Of a DNA stretch of 64,000 nt, positions 27,845-36,587 are shown piece after piece. Under the pieces are notes generated by a model. The model had not been told where the DNA came from and ran no database searches. It worked only from the letters and a program-made list of their open reading frames with translations. The stretch's first letter is position 1. Each line of letters opens with the position of its first letter. The DNA is from Betaproteobacteria bacterium. Lineage in GTDB: Bacteria; Pseudomonadota; Gammaproteobacteria; Burkholderiales; SG8-41. The stretch is from positions 16,804-80,803 of the forward strand of contig JAOTVX010000011.1 in NCBI GenBank assembly GCA_029863175.1, in the 5' to 3' direction. Both the position numbers and the translations under genes were made by a program.

Positions 27845-29068
27845 ATGCCGGGACCGTTGTCTCATATTCGAGTGCTGGATCTTTCCCGCGTGCTTGCCGG
27901 GCCGTGGGCCGGGCAGAACCTTGCCGATCTTGGCGCTGAAGTGATCAAGGTCGAGCGCCCGAAGAGCGGCGACGATTCGCGCGCCTTCGGGCCGCCCTGG
28001 CTCAAGGACGGCGCCGGCAAGGACACGCAGGAGTCGGCGTATTTTGCCTCCGCCAACCGCGGCAAGAAATCGGTAACCGTGAATCTGTCGAAACCCGGCG
28101 GACAAAACCTCGTGCGCGAGCTTGCTGCCAAGAGTGACGTGCTGCTGGAGAACTACAAGTACGGCGATCTCGCACGCTACGGACTTGGCTACGAGGACCT
28201 CAGAAAGATCAATCCGCGGCTCATCTACTGCTCGGTGACGGGCTTCGGCCAGACCGGGCCGTACCGCGAGCGTCCCGGCTACGACTTCATGATCCAGGGC
28301 ATGGGTGGCCTCATGAGCATCACTGGCGAGCGCGACGATCTGCCCGGCGGAGGGCCCCAGCGCGTGGGCGTGCCGATCGTCGATATCATGACGGGAATGT
28401 ACGCCACCATTGCTGTATGCGCGGCGCTCGCCAATTGCGAGCGCACCGGCAAGGGCCAACATCTCGACCTCGCACTGCTCGACACACAAGTCGCATTCCT
28501 CGCGAACCAGGGAATGAATTACCTGGCGACGGGCGAAGTGCCCGGGCGCCTCGGCAATGCCCACCCCAACATCGTGCCGTATCAGACCTTCAAGACAAAG
28601 GATGGAAACATCATTCTCGCCTGCGGTAACGATAATCTCTTCAGCAAGTTTTGCGAGGTCGGCGACTGCAAGCATCTCGTGCAGGACGGGCGCTTTGCCA
28701 CCAACGGCAAACGTGTCGAGAATCGCGCCGCGCTGGTGCCCCTGCTGCAGGTGGTCTTCTCGCGGCGCACCACCCAGGAATGGGTCGAGGCGCTGGAGGC
28801 TGCGGGCGTTCCCAACGGCCCGATCAACAATCTGAAGCAAGTGTTCGAAGAGCCGCAGGTAGTCGCTCGTGGGATGAAAATCGAGCTCGCGCACCCGAGC
28901 GCGGGCAAGGTGCCGCTCAGCGCAAGCCCGATGCGCTTCTCGGAGACGCCGCTCGAGTTCAAGCTTCCGCCGCCCACGCTGGGGCAACACACGGACGAGG
29001 TACTGCAGAGCGTACTCGGCCTGGACGATGCCGCAATCGCCCGGTTGCGGGACGATGGCATTGTTTGA
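27845..29068 (+). CDS. CaiB/BaiF family (type III) CoA-transferase
   Basis: A 407-residue family III CoA-transferase that moves CoA between carboxylic acids through an aspartyl intermediate. Family blocks are HIRVLDLSRVLAGPWAGQNL, GAEVIKVERP, SANRGKKSVTVNL, YCSVTGFGQTGPY and PGYDFMIQGMGGLMS. Asp180 in GVPIVDIMTGMYA is the expected catalytic Asp. Good ribosome-binding sequence (AGGGGTAAGTA) precedes the ATG. The crotonase gene just upstream suggests joint catabolism of an acid as its CoA ester, but the acid is unknown. Confidence 0.92.
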   Translation: MPGPLSHIRVLDLSRVLAGPWAGQNLADLGAEVIKVERPKSGDDSRAFGPPWLKDGAGKDTQESAYFASANRGKKSVTVNLSKPGGQNLVRELAAKSDVLLENYKYGDLARYGLGYEDLRKINPRLIYCSVTGFGQTGPYRERPGYDFMIQGMGGLMSITGERDDLPGGGPQRVGVPIVDIMTGMYATIAVCAALANCERTGKGQHLDLALLDTQVAFLANQGMNYLATGEVPGRLGNAHPNIVPYQTFKTKDGNIILACGNDNLFSKFCEVGDCKHLVQDGRFATNGKRVENRAALVPLLQVVFSRRTTQEWVEALEAAGVPNGPINNLKQVFEEPQVVARGMKIELAHPSAGKVPLSASPMRFSETPLEFKLPPPTLGQHTDEVLQSVLGLDDAAIARLRDDGIV

Positions 29069-29071
29069 ACT

Positions 29072-29150
29072 GCGTGATAGGTGATGAGTGATGAGTGATG
29101 AGAAAGAACGCTTAGTCACTGTATTCCGTCACCCGTCACCAAGCGCCGCA
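29072..29150. repeat. GTGATGAGTGATG ... CCGTCACCCGTCACC inverted short-word array
   Basis: GTGATAGGTGATGAGTGATG with two further GTGATGAG words is followed by TTAGTCACTG and CCGTCACCCGTCACC. It begins four bases after the CoA-transferase stop codon. Confidence 0.8.
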
Positions 29151-29186
29151 CCCGGCACTTGCCACGGGCGTTGCGCCGGCGAGGGC

Positions 29187-29397
29187 GCTAGCAGCCTGTC
29201 GGACTTAGGTGTCGGACAGGCTGCTAACAGAAAAACCGCCTGCGGATTTCGAATGAAAGCCCGGATAGCGACCCTCATTGGCCTCAAAAGGGCGGACAAG
29301 TAGGCTCGAAAAGAAGTTTTCATTGCTTTTTGCCTCGATTTTCGTGCAGGCGGTTTTGCATAAGGAGTTTGTCGGAGCTAAGTCCGACAAACTCCTA
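29187..29397. repeat. composite palindromic element (TGTCGGAC / REP- or MITE-like)
   Basis: It opens with a hairpin AGCAGCCTGTCGGAC ... GTCGGACAGGCTGCT (29189-29224). The outer inner arms AAAAACCGCCTGC (about 29230) and GCAGGCGGTTTTGC (about 29347) are inverted copies, as are the flanking AATGAAA and TTTCATT. It closes with a second hairpin GGAGTTTGTCGGA ... TCCGACAAACTCC (29362-29394). The last hairpin touches the TAG stop codon of the permease gene on the minus strand. No transposase frame is present, so it resembles a REP pair or a small MITE. Confidence 0.75.
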
Positions 29398-30192
29398 GAA
29401 GAAGCGGATCAGCATATTTGTCGCCAGCACGTAGAGCACGACCGCAAACACGCGTTTCAAGGTCTTGCCCGGTGTGCGGTGTGCGACGCTGGCGCCGACC
29501 GGCGCCATCAGCATGCTCGCCACGACGATCCAGCCCAGCGCCGGCAGGTAGACGAAGCCGATGCTCCACTCGGGCAAGTCCTGCCGCCCGATGCCCGATA
29601 CGATGTAGCCGATCGTTCCCGCGAGCGCGAGCGGCCAGCCCATGGCCGCGGCAGTGCCGATCGCCTGGTGCACAGTCAGACCGCGCCGGACGAGGTAGGG
29701 CACCACAAGCGCTGCGCCGCCGGTTGCCGTGAGACTCGAGATCGCGCCAATGATGCCGCCCGCGCTCGACAGACCCAGCATGCCGGGCATGTCGCGCTGA
29801 CTCGCCGGCTTCCGGTCGATGAGCATCAGCGTGGCGAGGAAATAGATGAGGGCCGTGAAAGCGATGCTCAGGATGCGGGCGTCGAGATAACCCGCGAGGA
29901 GCGCGCCGCCGAAGGTGCCCGCGAGCACGCCTGGTGCGATGCCGGCGAGAACGCGCCAGTTGACCGCCGCTCGCTGGTGATGGCTGCGTACGCTCGAGGC
30001 AGAAGTGAACAGGATTGTCGCGATGCAGGTGCCGAGCGCAAGATGCACCACGTTGGCGATGGCAAAGTGCTTGGCGGCAAAGATGAGCGCGAGTACCGGC
30101 ACGAGCGCCGAGCCGCCGCCGATGCCAAGCAGGCCGCTGAAGAACCCGACGAACGCGCCGAGGGCCAAATAGACCCACCACCAATCAGTCAC
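29395..30192 (-). CDS. TauE/SafE (TSUP) family anion permease
   Basis: The 265-residue membrane protein has about eight hydrophobic segments. The N-terminal repeat contains WWVYLALGAFVGFFSGLLGI and GGGSALVPVL, and the C-terminal repeat contains SLTATGGAALVVPYLVRRGL. This two-repeat pattern of G-[IT]-GGG motifs is typical of TSUP proteins, which move sulfite, sulfoacetate, taurine-derived anions or other organic anions. The substrate here is not determinable. The stop codon is formed at the edge of a palindromic element. Confidence 0.9.
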   Translation of the reverse strand: MTDWWWVYLALGAFVGFFSGLLGIGGGSALVPVLALIFAAKHFAIANVVHLALGTCIATILFTSASSVRSHHQRAAVNWRVLAGIAPGVLAGTFGGALLAGYLDARILSIAFTALIYFLATLMLIDRKPASQRDMPGMLGLSSAGGIIGAISSLTATGGAALVVPYLVRRGLTVHQAIGTAAAMGWPLALAGTIGYIVSGIGRQDLPEWSIGFVYLPALGWIVVASMLMAPVGASVAHRTPGKTLKRVFAVVLYVLATNMLIRFF

Positions 30193-30271
30193 CTGCGGAT
30201 ATTAACCCCGACCGGTCTAGTATGAGTCCAATGCGTGAGTCGTGAATCTGACCCATTTAAAGCCCAAGAAC

Positions 30272-30305
30272 TAGCTGCAGACAAACGCAGATAAACACGG
30301 ATTCT
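30272..30305. repeat. GCAGATAAACGC-type interspersed word repeat
   Basis: CTGCAGACAAACGCAGATAA followed by ACACGGATTCTTC resembles words at 24108 and 50070. It directly adjoins the stop of the decayed amidohydrolase. Confidence 0.5.
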
Positions 30306-30782
30306 TCAAAGCTTGAGAAGGCGGGCAGCTGTCCGCCCCAGGATCAGCTCGCGTTTCGCGGCTGAGAGGTGCGCGCGCAGCTGCGCCACAGTGGCTGCCG
30401 GGTGCAGGAAGATCGCCCAGCGCAATTCCCCGCACTTGGCATAGATCGGAAAGAACGTTTTTTCGTCGAGGTTCTGCTTGTTGATGTGCGTGCCAAGATA
30501 GAGGCCGCGCAGGCCCGGCAGCTTCGCGGCGCGCTCGAGCTCCTGCAACGCCAGGTCGGGTGCCTGCGTGGGCAGCACGGCCATGCCGATTAAGCGCCTG
30601 GGGTGGACGATGCAGGCGGCCGAACACGCGTCGTTATAGACCCGGGCCAGCTTGACCCCAAACGCGGCCGGCGCCCAGTGCACCATCGGCGTGGTGAGCG
30701 AGAGCGAGTCGATGTCCACGCGCTCGGCGTCCATCGCCTTGAGCCGCACGTTGAGGTCGACGAAACCCTTGGCGAAAACCTG
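30306..30782 (-). pseudogene. decayed amidohydrolase (ACMSD-like), 5' truncated and internally deleted
   Basis: The frame can be aligned by eye with the intact amidohydrolase at 39425-40420: VDLNVRLKAMDAERVDIDSL matches IDLDERLKEMDRQGCDVHVL, TPMVHW matches QPMVYW, and LALQELERAAKLPGLRGLYL matches LALEELERAAKLPGIRGVYM. Both contain FFP(I/V)Y and FLHP. The copy lacks the N-terminal HxH metal site, which should lie upstream of 30782, and jumps from FLHP to the C-terminal ILGRTAARLLKL, losing roughly 120 residues including metal-binding and catalytic parts. It cannot be active. The 5' break lies at the promoter of the divergent GntR gene. Confidence 0.82.
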
Positions 30783-30794
30783 CCGACAGAGTTC

Positions 30795-30823
30795 TTGATA
30801 GTGTCGACAGATTGTATTAAATT
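30795..30823 (+). promoter_or_regulatory. candidate promoter of the GntR gene with palindrome in the spacer
   Basis: TTGATA (30795-30800) and TAAATT (30818-30823) are separated by 17 bases. An 8-base palindrome TGTCGACA (30802-30809) lies in the spacer, a suitable place for autoregulatory binding by the FadR-type regulator. The start codon follows 45 bases later. Confidence 0.45.
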
Positions 30824-30867
30824 GCCGACCAGAAGGCCAAACCCGCGACCGCGCGGGCCACCCATCC

Positions 30868-31530
30868 ATGAGAGCGCGCAAAGCAGGTCGCATAACACCC
30901 CAGGTTTCCGCCCGGGTGGCGGAGCACATCGAGCGCCTGATCTCGGAGGGCAGCGTTGCAGCGGGCAACCGCATCAACGAGGCAGCGCTGGCTGAGCGAT
31001 TGGGCGTCTCGCGCGCGCCGGTGCGCGAGGCGTTGCGCGGCCTCGAGGGCAAGGGTCTCCTTACCAAGATCGCCAACCGCGGCACCTTCGTGCGCGAGCT
31101 GTCCGTGAAGGAGATGCTCGACATCTTCGATATGCGGGCGCTGCTGATGGGCTACGGCGCCGAGCGCGCCACCGAACTGCTCAACGAAGAACGCAAGCGC
31201 GTCCTCGCGCGCCTGCTCGACCAGATGGACCGGGTGGCCAAGGCGCACGACGGCACGCGCTACTATCGGCTGAATCTCGAGTTTCACACCGCGATCATCA
31301 CCTTCTCGAACAACCGGCGGGCGGCGCGAGTCTACGAGGAGCTCGCCAAGGATCTCTTTCGTTTCCGGCGCAACTATTTCGACTTTTCCCCGAACATGGC
31401 CAGGTCGAACGCGGAGCATCGCGCCGTTTACGACGCGATGGTCACAGGCAATGAGCGGGAGGCACGGCGGCTGGCGGAGGAGCATGTACAGCGGGGGAAG
31501 ATCCGGGTTCTTCAGACGATAGGCCCATAA
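30868..31530 (+). CDS. GntR-family transcriptional regulator, FCD (FadR) type
   Basis: Residues 1-75 form the winged-helix DNA-binding domain (RVAEHIERLISEGSVAAGNR, LAERLGVSRAPVREALRGLE, NRGTFVREL). Residues 85-215 form the helical FCD ligand domain, with likely metal ligands in NLEFHTAII and NAEHRAVYDAM. FCD regulators sense organic acids and control catabolic operons. It was probably divergent from the now-decayed amidohydrolase gene and now heads the segment leading into the F420 block, so it may control the LLM oxidoreductase 60 bases downstream. Confidence 0.9.
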   Translation: MRARKAGRITPQVSARVAEHIERLISEGSVAAGNRINEAALAERLGVSRAPVREALRGLEGKGLLTKIANRGTFVRELSVKEMLDIFDMRALLMGYGAERATELLNEERKRVLARLLDQMDRVAKAHDGTRYYRLNLEFHTAIITFSNNRRAARVYEELAKDLFRFRRNYFDFSPNMARSNAEHRAVYDAMVTGNEREARRLAEEHVQRGKIRVLQTIGP

Positions 31531-31590
31531 GGTCTGCGCGCGACATCTGCGACCGAAGAGAGTGATCATGGTTTCCAGCGAGGATAGCAA

Positions 31591-32544
31591 ATGAGGTTGG
31601 GCATACTGATACCTCACAGAGCAGTGGTACTGCAGTCCGTCAGGCGGCCGCCGGTGGAGGAGTGCTGGCAGGTCGCGCGGTTGTGCGATGAAGCGGGGAT
31701 GGACTTGTGGGTCGGCGACAGCGTCGTCGCCAAGCCGCGGCTCGAGCCGCTTACGACGCTCGCCTATCTTGCGGCGATTACGAAACGGGCGCGCCTCGGG
31801 ACGGCGATCCTGCTGCCCGCCCTGCGCCAGCCGACGGTGCTGGCGCACGCGCTCGCGAACATCGACCAGCTCTCGCAGGGACGGCTCGTTCTCGGGCTGG
31901 GGGTCGGCTGGGGGCTTCCGGAGATCGTGCGGGAATGGGAAGCGTGCGGGCGCGAACACAAGCGGCGCGCGAAAGACCTGGAGGAGCATGTGATCGTGTG
32001 GCGCAAGCTCTGGAGCGGGGAGCCGGTCACTCATCAGGGCAACGGCTTCAAGCTGAGCGATCACACCATCGGACCGTTGCCATGGACGGAGGCCGGGCCG
32101 CCGGTGTTGATCACGGCGGGTAACCGCGGCGAATTCATCCCAGCCCAGATCGACCGTGTCGGGCGCCTGGGCGACGGCGTGGTGACGACCTACCTGACCG
32201 ATGACGATTGCCGCAAGCTGCGGCAGGTTTGCGACGAGGCATTGGTCAGGCACGGTCGGCCGCGCCCGGGCTTTCCGATGTGTGTCTACACCACGGTGCG
32301 GATCGAAGACGATGCAGCAAAGGCGGAGGCACTGACGCGCGAGTTCCTTCAGAAGTACTACGGCGGCGGCGTCAACTATCGCGGCTTGATGGGGCTCGGA
32401 CCGGCAGGGGCCGTGGTGGAAACGCTGAAGCGTTACGAGGAGGCCGGGGCTACGGACCTTTGTATCAGATTCGCCGGTACGGATCAGGTACCGCAATTGG
32501 AGAGGTTCATCCGGGATGTCGCCCCGGCCTTTGCTGCGCGATGA
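31591..32544 (+). CDS. LLM-class flavin/F420-dependent oxidoreductase
   Basis: The 317-residue TIM-barrel protein belongs to the luciferase-like monooxygenase superfamily (PF00296). Typical blocks are LCDEAGMDLWVGDSVVAKPR, LGTAILLPALRQP, IDQLSQGRLVLGLGVGWGLP and the C-terminal PAGAVVETLKRYEEAGATD. Many members use F420 rather than FMN, and the next gene starts F420 synthesis 38 bases downstream, which strongly suggests F420 dependence here. Substrate unknown. Confidence 0.88.
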   Translation: MRLGILIPHRAVVLQSVRRPPVEECWQVARLCDEAGMDLWVGDSVVAKPRLEPLTTLAYLAAITKRARLGTAILLPALRQPTVLAHALANIDQLSQGRLVLGLGVGWGLPEIVREWEACGREHKRRAKDLEEHVIVWRKLWSGEPVTHQGNGFKLSDHTIGPLPWTEAGPPVLITAGNRGEFIPAQIDRVGRLGDGVVTTYLTDDDCRKLRQVCDEALVRHGRPRPGFPMCVYTTVRIEDDAAKAEALTREFLQKYYGGGVNYRGLMGLGPAGAVVETLKRYEEAGATDLCIRFAGTDQVPQLERFIRDVAPAFAAR

Positions 32545-32582
32545 CATGCGGACGAGATTCACGCCGTTTCTAGTTAGAAAGC

Positions 32583-34967
32583 ATGAAGGCGATCAGTAGC
32601 TCGGACATCGAGGGTTGGCTGAATGGGGCGGCGGCCGAGGTGATGCCGCCCGCGGCGCGGCTGCGTGATATCGGGCACGGGCGGGTGGTGTCGTACTCGC
32701 GCAAGGTGTTCATCCCGCTCACCCGGCTTTGCCGCGATGTCTGCAGCTATTGCACATTTGCGCGCTCGCCCCGGCCGGGCGAGTCGGCGTACCTGTCGCC
32801 TGATGAGGTACTCGCGATCGCGCGGGCGGGGCATGAGGCGGGCTGCCACGAAGCGTTGTTCACTTTGGGCGACAGGCCGGAGCGGCGCTGGAAAGCGGTG
32901 CGGCAAGCGCTCGACGCGCTCGGATTTTCCAGCACGGTGGATTACCTCTCGGCAATGTGCGAGCGGGTCCAGCGCGAGACCGGGTTGCTTCCGCACGTGA
33001 ACGCGGGCGTACTGTCCGTGGAGGAAATGGCGCGGTTGCGCGCGGTGAGCGCGTCGCAGGGCCTCATGCTGGAGAGCCTGGCGGAACGATTATGCGAGCG
33101 CGGCGGCCCGCACTTCGGCTCGCCGGACAAGCGTCCTGCAGCACGGCTCGCGATGCTGCGCGCGGCAGGGGAGCTTCGCATCCCTTTCACGACCGGCATC
33201 CTCATCGGCATCGGTGAGACCCGCCGCGAGCGAATCGACGCGCTCCTCGCGATCCGGGGCGTGCACGAGACGTTCGGGCACGTCCAGGAAGTGATCATCC
33301 AGAACTTCCGCGCGAAACCCGGCACCCGAATGGCCGCCGCGCCCGACGCGTCGCGCGAGGAGCTGCTGTGGACTATCGCGATCGCGCGTCACGTCCTCGG
33401 GCCCGACATAAACATCCAGGCACCGCCGAACCTCAGCGGCGAGCACTGCGCAACGCTGATCGATGCGGGCATCAACGACTGGGGAGGCGTCTCGCCGGTC
33501 ACGCCCGACCACGTCAACCCAGAGGCGCCGTGGCCGACGATCACGGCGCTGCGCAGCACAACGGAAGCAAGCGGCAAGCTGCTGGTGGAGCGCCTGCCGA
33601 GCTATCCGCTCTATTGCCGGGAAGCGCCCTACTGGCACGCGCCGGAAATCGCGCGGGCGGTCGTGCGTGCAGCCGATGCGGAAGGCTTTGCCCGCGCGGA
33701 CGAATGGTCGCCGGGCCTGAGGGTAGCGCCTGCGCCGTGGGCGCGCCGCGCCGCGGGAGCGATCCCAGCCGAGCTGGAGCGCGTCGCGGCGAAGGCGCGC
33801 GCGGGCGACGCGCTGGCGGAAGGGGAGATTGTTCGGCTCTTTCATGCCCGCGACTGCGAGTTCGATTATGTGTGCGATCAGGCGGATCGACTGCGCCGGG
33901 AGACCGTGGGCGATACGGTGCGCTACGTGGTGAACCGAAATATCAACTACACTAATATCTGCGTCTATCGCTGCACGTTCTGTGCGTTCTCCAAGGGCCG
34001 CCCGGCGGTTTCGCTCCGCGGCGCGCCGTACGAGGTGCCGCTCCACGAAATCCCGCGGCGGGTTGCCGAAGCGTGGGCGCGGGGCGCGACGGAAGTGTGC
34101 ATGCAGGGCGGCATACACCCCGACTACACGGGCGAGACCTATCTCGGCGTCGTGCGCGCGGCGAGGGAAGCTGCGCCCGGAATCCACGTCCACGCGTTCA
34201 CGCCACTGGAAGTCGTTCATGGAGCGGCGACGCTCGGGCTTACCACGCGCGAGTTCCTGGAAGAGTTGATCGCTGCCGGGCTGGGGAGTCTGCCGGGAAC
34301 CGCGGCGGAAATTCTCGACGACGAAGTCCGGGCCCGCATCTGCCCCGACAAGGTGACGACGGCCGCGTGGCTCGGCGTGATGGAGGCTGCGCACGAGCTC
34401 GGGCTGAGATCCACGGCGACCATCATGTTCGGCCACGTCGACGCGCCGCAGCATTGGGCACGCCACCTCGCGCGCATTCGTGAGTTGCAGGCTCGCACGC
34501 GCGGCTTCACCGAATTCGTTCCTCTGCCCTTCGTGCACATGGCCTCGCCCGTTTACCTGGCGGGAGAGGCGCGTAAAGGACCGACGTTCCGCGAGGCGGT
34601 GCTGATGCACGCCGTCTCCCGGTTGGCGCTGCACGGCGCCATTCCCAATATCCAGGTGTCGTGGGTCAAGATGGGCTCAGCGGGCGCCGCCGTCTGTCTG
34701 GAAGCCGGCGCCAATGACCTCGGCGGCACGCTGATGAACGAGAGCATCTCCCGCGCCGCGGGCACGCAGCACGGCCAGGAGATGCCGCCGGCGCGCATGG
34801 ATGAGTTGATCTGCTCCCTGGGACGGGTCCCGGCGCAGCGCACGACGCTCTACGGCGTGCCCCCCGCTGCCTGCGCAATCAGATCGTATGATGCGCTGCC
34901 GCTCGAGCCGGTGATCAATCCGCCGCCGGCGCCTCGGCGGGAGCGCCCGCGCGCGAGGGCCGCTTGA
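32583..34967 (+). CDS. fbiC: 7,8-didemethyl-8-hydroxy-5-deazariboflavin (F0) synthase, CofG-CofH fusion
   Basis: This is a double radical-SAM enzyme of 794 residues that makes F0, the F420 chromophore, from tyrosine and 5-amino-6-ribitylaminouracil. The N-terminal CofG half has the cluster motif C50-RDVCSYC; the C-terminal CofH half has C460-VYRCTFC after NRNINYTN. Further CofH blocks are CMQGGIHPDYTGETYL and HVHAFTPLEV. In methanogens CofG and CofH are separate; the fused form is usual in Actinobacteria and some other bacteria. It overlaps the reductase gene by four bases (TTGA), so they are coupled. Confidence 0.96.
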   Translation: MKAISSSDIEGWLNGAAAEVMPPAARLRDIGHGRVVSYSRKVFIPLTRLCRDVCSYCTFARSPRPGESAYLSPDEVLAIARAGHEAGCHEALFTLGDRPERRWKAVRQALDALGFSSTVDYLSAMCERVQRETGLLPHVNAGVLSVEEMARLRAVSASQGLMLESLAERLCERGGPHFGSPDKRPAARLAMLRAAGELRIPFTTGILIGIGETRRERIDALLAIRGVHETFGHVQEVIIQNFRAKPGTRMAAAPDASREELLWTIAIARHVLGPDINIQAPPNLSGEHCATLIDAGINDWGGVSPVTPDHVNPEAPWPTITALRSTTEASGKLLVERLPSYPLYCREAPYWHAPEIARAVVRAADAEGFARADEWSPGLRVAPAPWARRAAGAIPAELERVAAKARAGDALAEGEIVRLFHARDCEFDYVCDQADRLRRETVGDTVRYVVNRNINYTNICVYRCTFCAFSKGRPAVSLRGAPYEVPLHEIPRRVAEAWARGATEVCMQGGIHPDYTGETYLGVVRAAREAAPGIHVHAFTPLEVVHGAATLGLTTREFLEELIAAGLGSLPGTAAEILDDEVRARICPDKVTTAAWLGVMEAAHELGLRSTATIMFGHVDAPQHWARHLARIRELQARTRGFTEFVPLPFVHMASPVYLAGEARKGPTFREAVLMHAVSRLALHGAIPNIQVSWVKMGSAGAAVCLEAGANDLGGTLMNESISRAAGTQHGQEMPPARMDELICSLGRVPAQRTTLYGVPPAACAIRSYDALPLEPVINPPPAPRRERPRARAA

Positions 34968-35638
34968 GCCCCCGCCGCGTCATCGGAGTGCTGGGCGGCA
35001 CCGGCGCGGAGGGAAGCGGGCTTGCGTTGCGTTGGGCCGCTGCCGGTCACGAGGTGATCATCGGCTCGCGCTCGCTTGAGAAAGCGCGGGCTGCGGCGCA
35101 GGAGCTCACCGCCCAGCTGGCCGGGCGCGGAAGCGTGCGTGGCGCCGGCAATCGCGAGGCGGCACAGGCCGCCTCGATCGTCGTCCTCGCTGTGCCTTAT
35201 GCCGCCCAGGCCGCGACTGCAGAGGACGTGCGTGAGGCGCTGCAAGGCAAGATTCTCGTCGATGTCACGGTGCCGTTGGTTCCCCCGCGCCTGGACCGGG
35301 TGCAACTGCCGAACGGCGAGTCCGCGGTGCTGGCCCTGCAGCGCCAATTGGGCAATGGCGTAAAAGTGGTCTCCGCATTCCAGAACGTCTCGGCGGTACA
35401 CCTGAAGGATCTCACGCACACGATCGATTGCGATGTGCTCGTTTGTGGTGACGACGCACAGGCACGCGAGGTCGTGATCGAGATGGCGCGCGACGCGGGA
35501 CTGCAAGCGTGGCACGCCGGTGCGCTCGCCAATTCAGCCGCAGTAGAGGCCCTGACCTCGGTGCTGATCGCGCTCAACAAGCGCTACAAGGTGCCGGCGT
35601 CGGGGATTCGGATTACCGGGCTGCCCGAAGGGCAGTGA
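34964..35638 (+). CDS. npdG: F420H2:NADP+ oxidoreductase (NpdG/Fno-like)
   Basis: The 224-residue Rossmann protein opens RRVIGVLGGTGAEGSGLALR with the NADP-binding GGTGAEG motif and continues VIIGSRSLEKARAAAQEL, where the Arg/Ser pair selects the 2'-phosphate of NADPH. KILVDVTVPLVPPRLDR and GVKVVSAFQNVSAVHL are typical of the family. It moves hydride between NADPH and F420, which supplies F420H2 to LLM enzymes. The start is TTG overlapping the fbiC stop. Confidence 0.93.
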   Translation: MSPRRVIGVLGGTGAEGSGLALRWAAAGHEVIIGSRSLEKARAAAQELTAQLAGRGSVRGAGNREAAQAASIVVLAVPYAAQAATAEDVREALQGKILVDVTVPLVPPRLDRVQLPNGESAVLALQRQLGNGVKVVSAFQNVSAVHLKDLTHTIDCDVLVCGDDAQAREVVIEMARDAGLQAWHAGALANSAAVEALTSVLIALNKRYKVPASGIRITGLPEGQ

Positions 35639-35664
35639 CTAAGTGATTTTGAGGACAAGAGAAA

Positions 35665-35795
35665 AAAACACGGCCACGGAACCACACGGAAGCACACGAA
35701 AAATTGTTGTTCCACTACAGCGCATTTTTGTGCTCAGATCTTCGTCCGTGTAATTCCGTGGTGAGTGATTTTCTAATTTCACGGTTTCTTGAAAG
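35665..35795. repeat. CCACGGAA/TTCCGTG inverted intergenic element, copy 4
   Basis: Blocks in order are ACACGGCCACGGAACCACAC, GGAAGCACACG, TTGTTGTTCCACTACAGCGC, CTCAGATCTTCGTCCGTG, TAATTCCGTGG and TTTCACGG. It is closest to copy 1 at 4885. It splits the F420 cluster between npdG and cofE. Confidence 0.87.
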
Positions 35796-35822
35796 CGGTT
35801 CTGGTTACTCAGGCATCCAGCG

Positions 35823-36587
35823 ATGCGAATGCTAACGCTCATAGCACTGCCTGGCATTCCGGAAGTCCGGCCGGGGGACCGGCTCGCGGCATTGATCGTC
35901 GCGGCGCTGGATCGCGCGGCCGCACGGCTCGAGCCCGATGACGTCCTGATTGTGGCTCAGAAAATCATATCGAAGGCGGAGGGCCGGTTCGCGCGTCTCT
36001 CAGACGTCACGCCGTCGGCCCGGGCGCGCGAGGTGGGCAGGGCGGTCGGTCGCGACCCGCGGCTGGTCGAACTGGTGTTGCGCGAGTCGCGCGGCGTGCT
36101 GCGCGTGAAACCGGGCGTTCTGATCGCCGAGCACCGCCTGGGTTTTGTCATGGCCAACGCGGGGGTGGACCAGTCGAACGTGCCGCATGCGGAGACGGCC
36201 GAGACCGCGCTCATGCTCCCCGAGGACCCTGACGCATCCGCGCGCCGGCTGCAGGAGGAGTTGCATGAGGCTTGCGGCGTGGAGGCGGGCATCGTGATCA
36301 ATGACAGCTTCGGGCGCGCGTGGCGCAACGGCGTGACGGGCGTCGCGATCGGCGTTGCAGGCGTGCCCGCACTGGTAGATTTGCGCGGCAGCGCGGACCG
36401 GGAGGGAAGGCCGCTGCGCGTCACCCAGGTCGCGGCAGCGGACGAGCTCGCAGCAGCGGGCTCGCTCCTAATGGGGCAGGCCGACGAGGGCTGCCCCGTG
36501 GTGCTCGCCCGCGGGTTTCCTTACGCGGGGCGCGAGAGTTCTACGCGCGAGCTGATTCGCCCTGAAACCGAGGATCTCTTCCGATGA
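35823..36587 (+). CDS. cofE: coenzyme F420-0:L-glutamate ligase
   Basis: The enzyme adds L-glutamate residues to F420-0 using GTP. The 254-residue single-domain form (no nitroreductase-like fusion as in actinobacterial FbiB) has PGDRLAALIVAAL, the conserved DDVLIVAQKIISKAEGRF, MANAGVDQSNVP, and NDSFGRAWRNGVTGVAIGVA with the GTP/metal site. It ends with GCPVVLARGFPY. Its stop overlaps the cofD start by four bases. Confidence 0.95.
   Translation: MRMLTLIALPGIPEVRPGDRLAALIVAALDRAAARLEPDDVLIVAQKIISKAEGRFARLSDVTPSARAREVGRAVGRDPRLVELVLRESRGVLRVKPGVLIAEHRLGFVMANAGVDQSNVPHAETAETALMLPEDPDASARRLQEELHEACGVEAGIVINDSFGRAWRNGVTGVAIGVAGVPALVDLRGSADREGRPLRVTQVAAADELAAAGSLLMGQADEGCPVVLARGFPYAGRESSTRELIRPETEDLFR

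Noticed and set aside
33090..34634. Minus-strand frame of 514 codons opposite fbiC
   Set aside because: Shadow of the CofG-CofH fusion, whose cluster motifs are intact on the plus strand.
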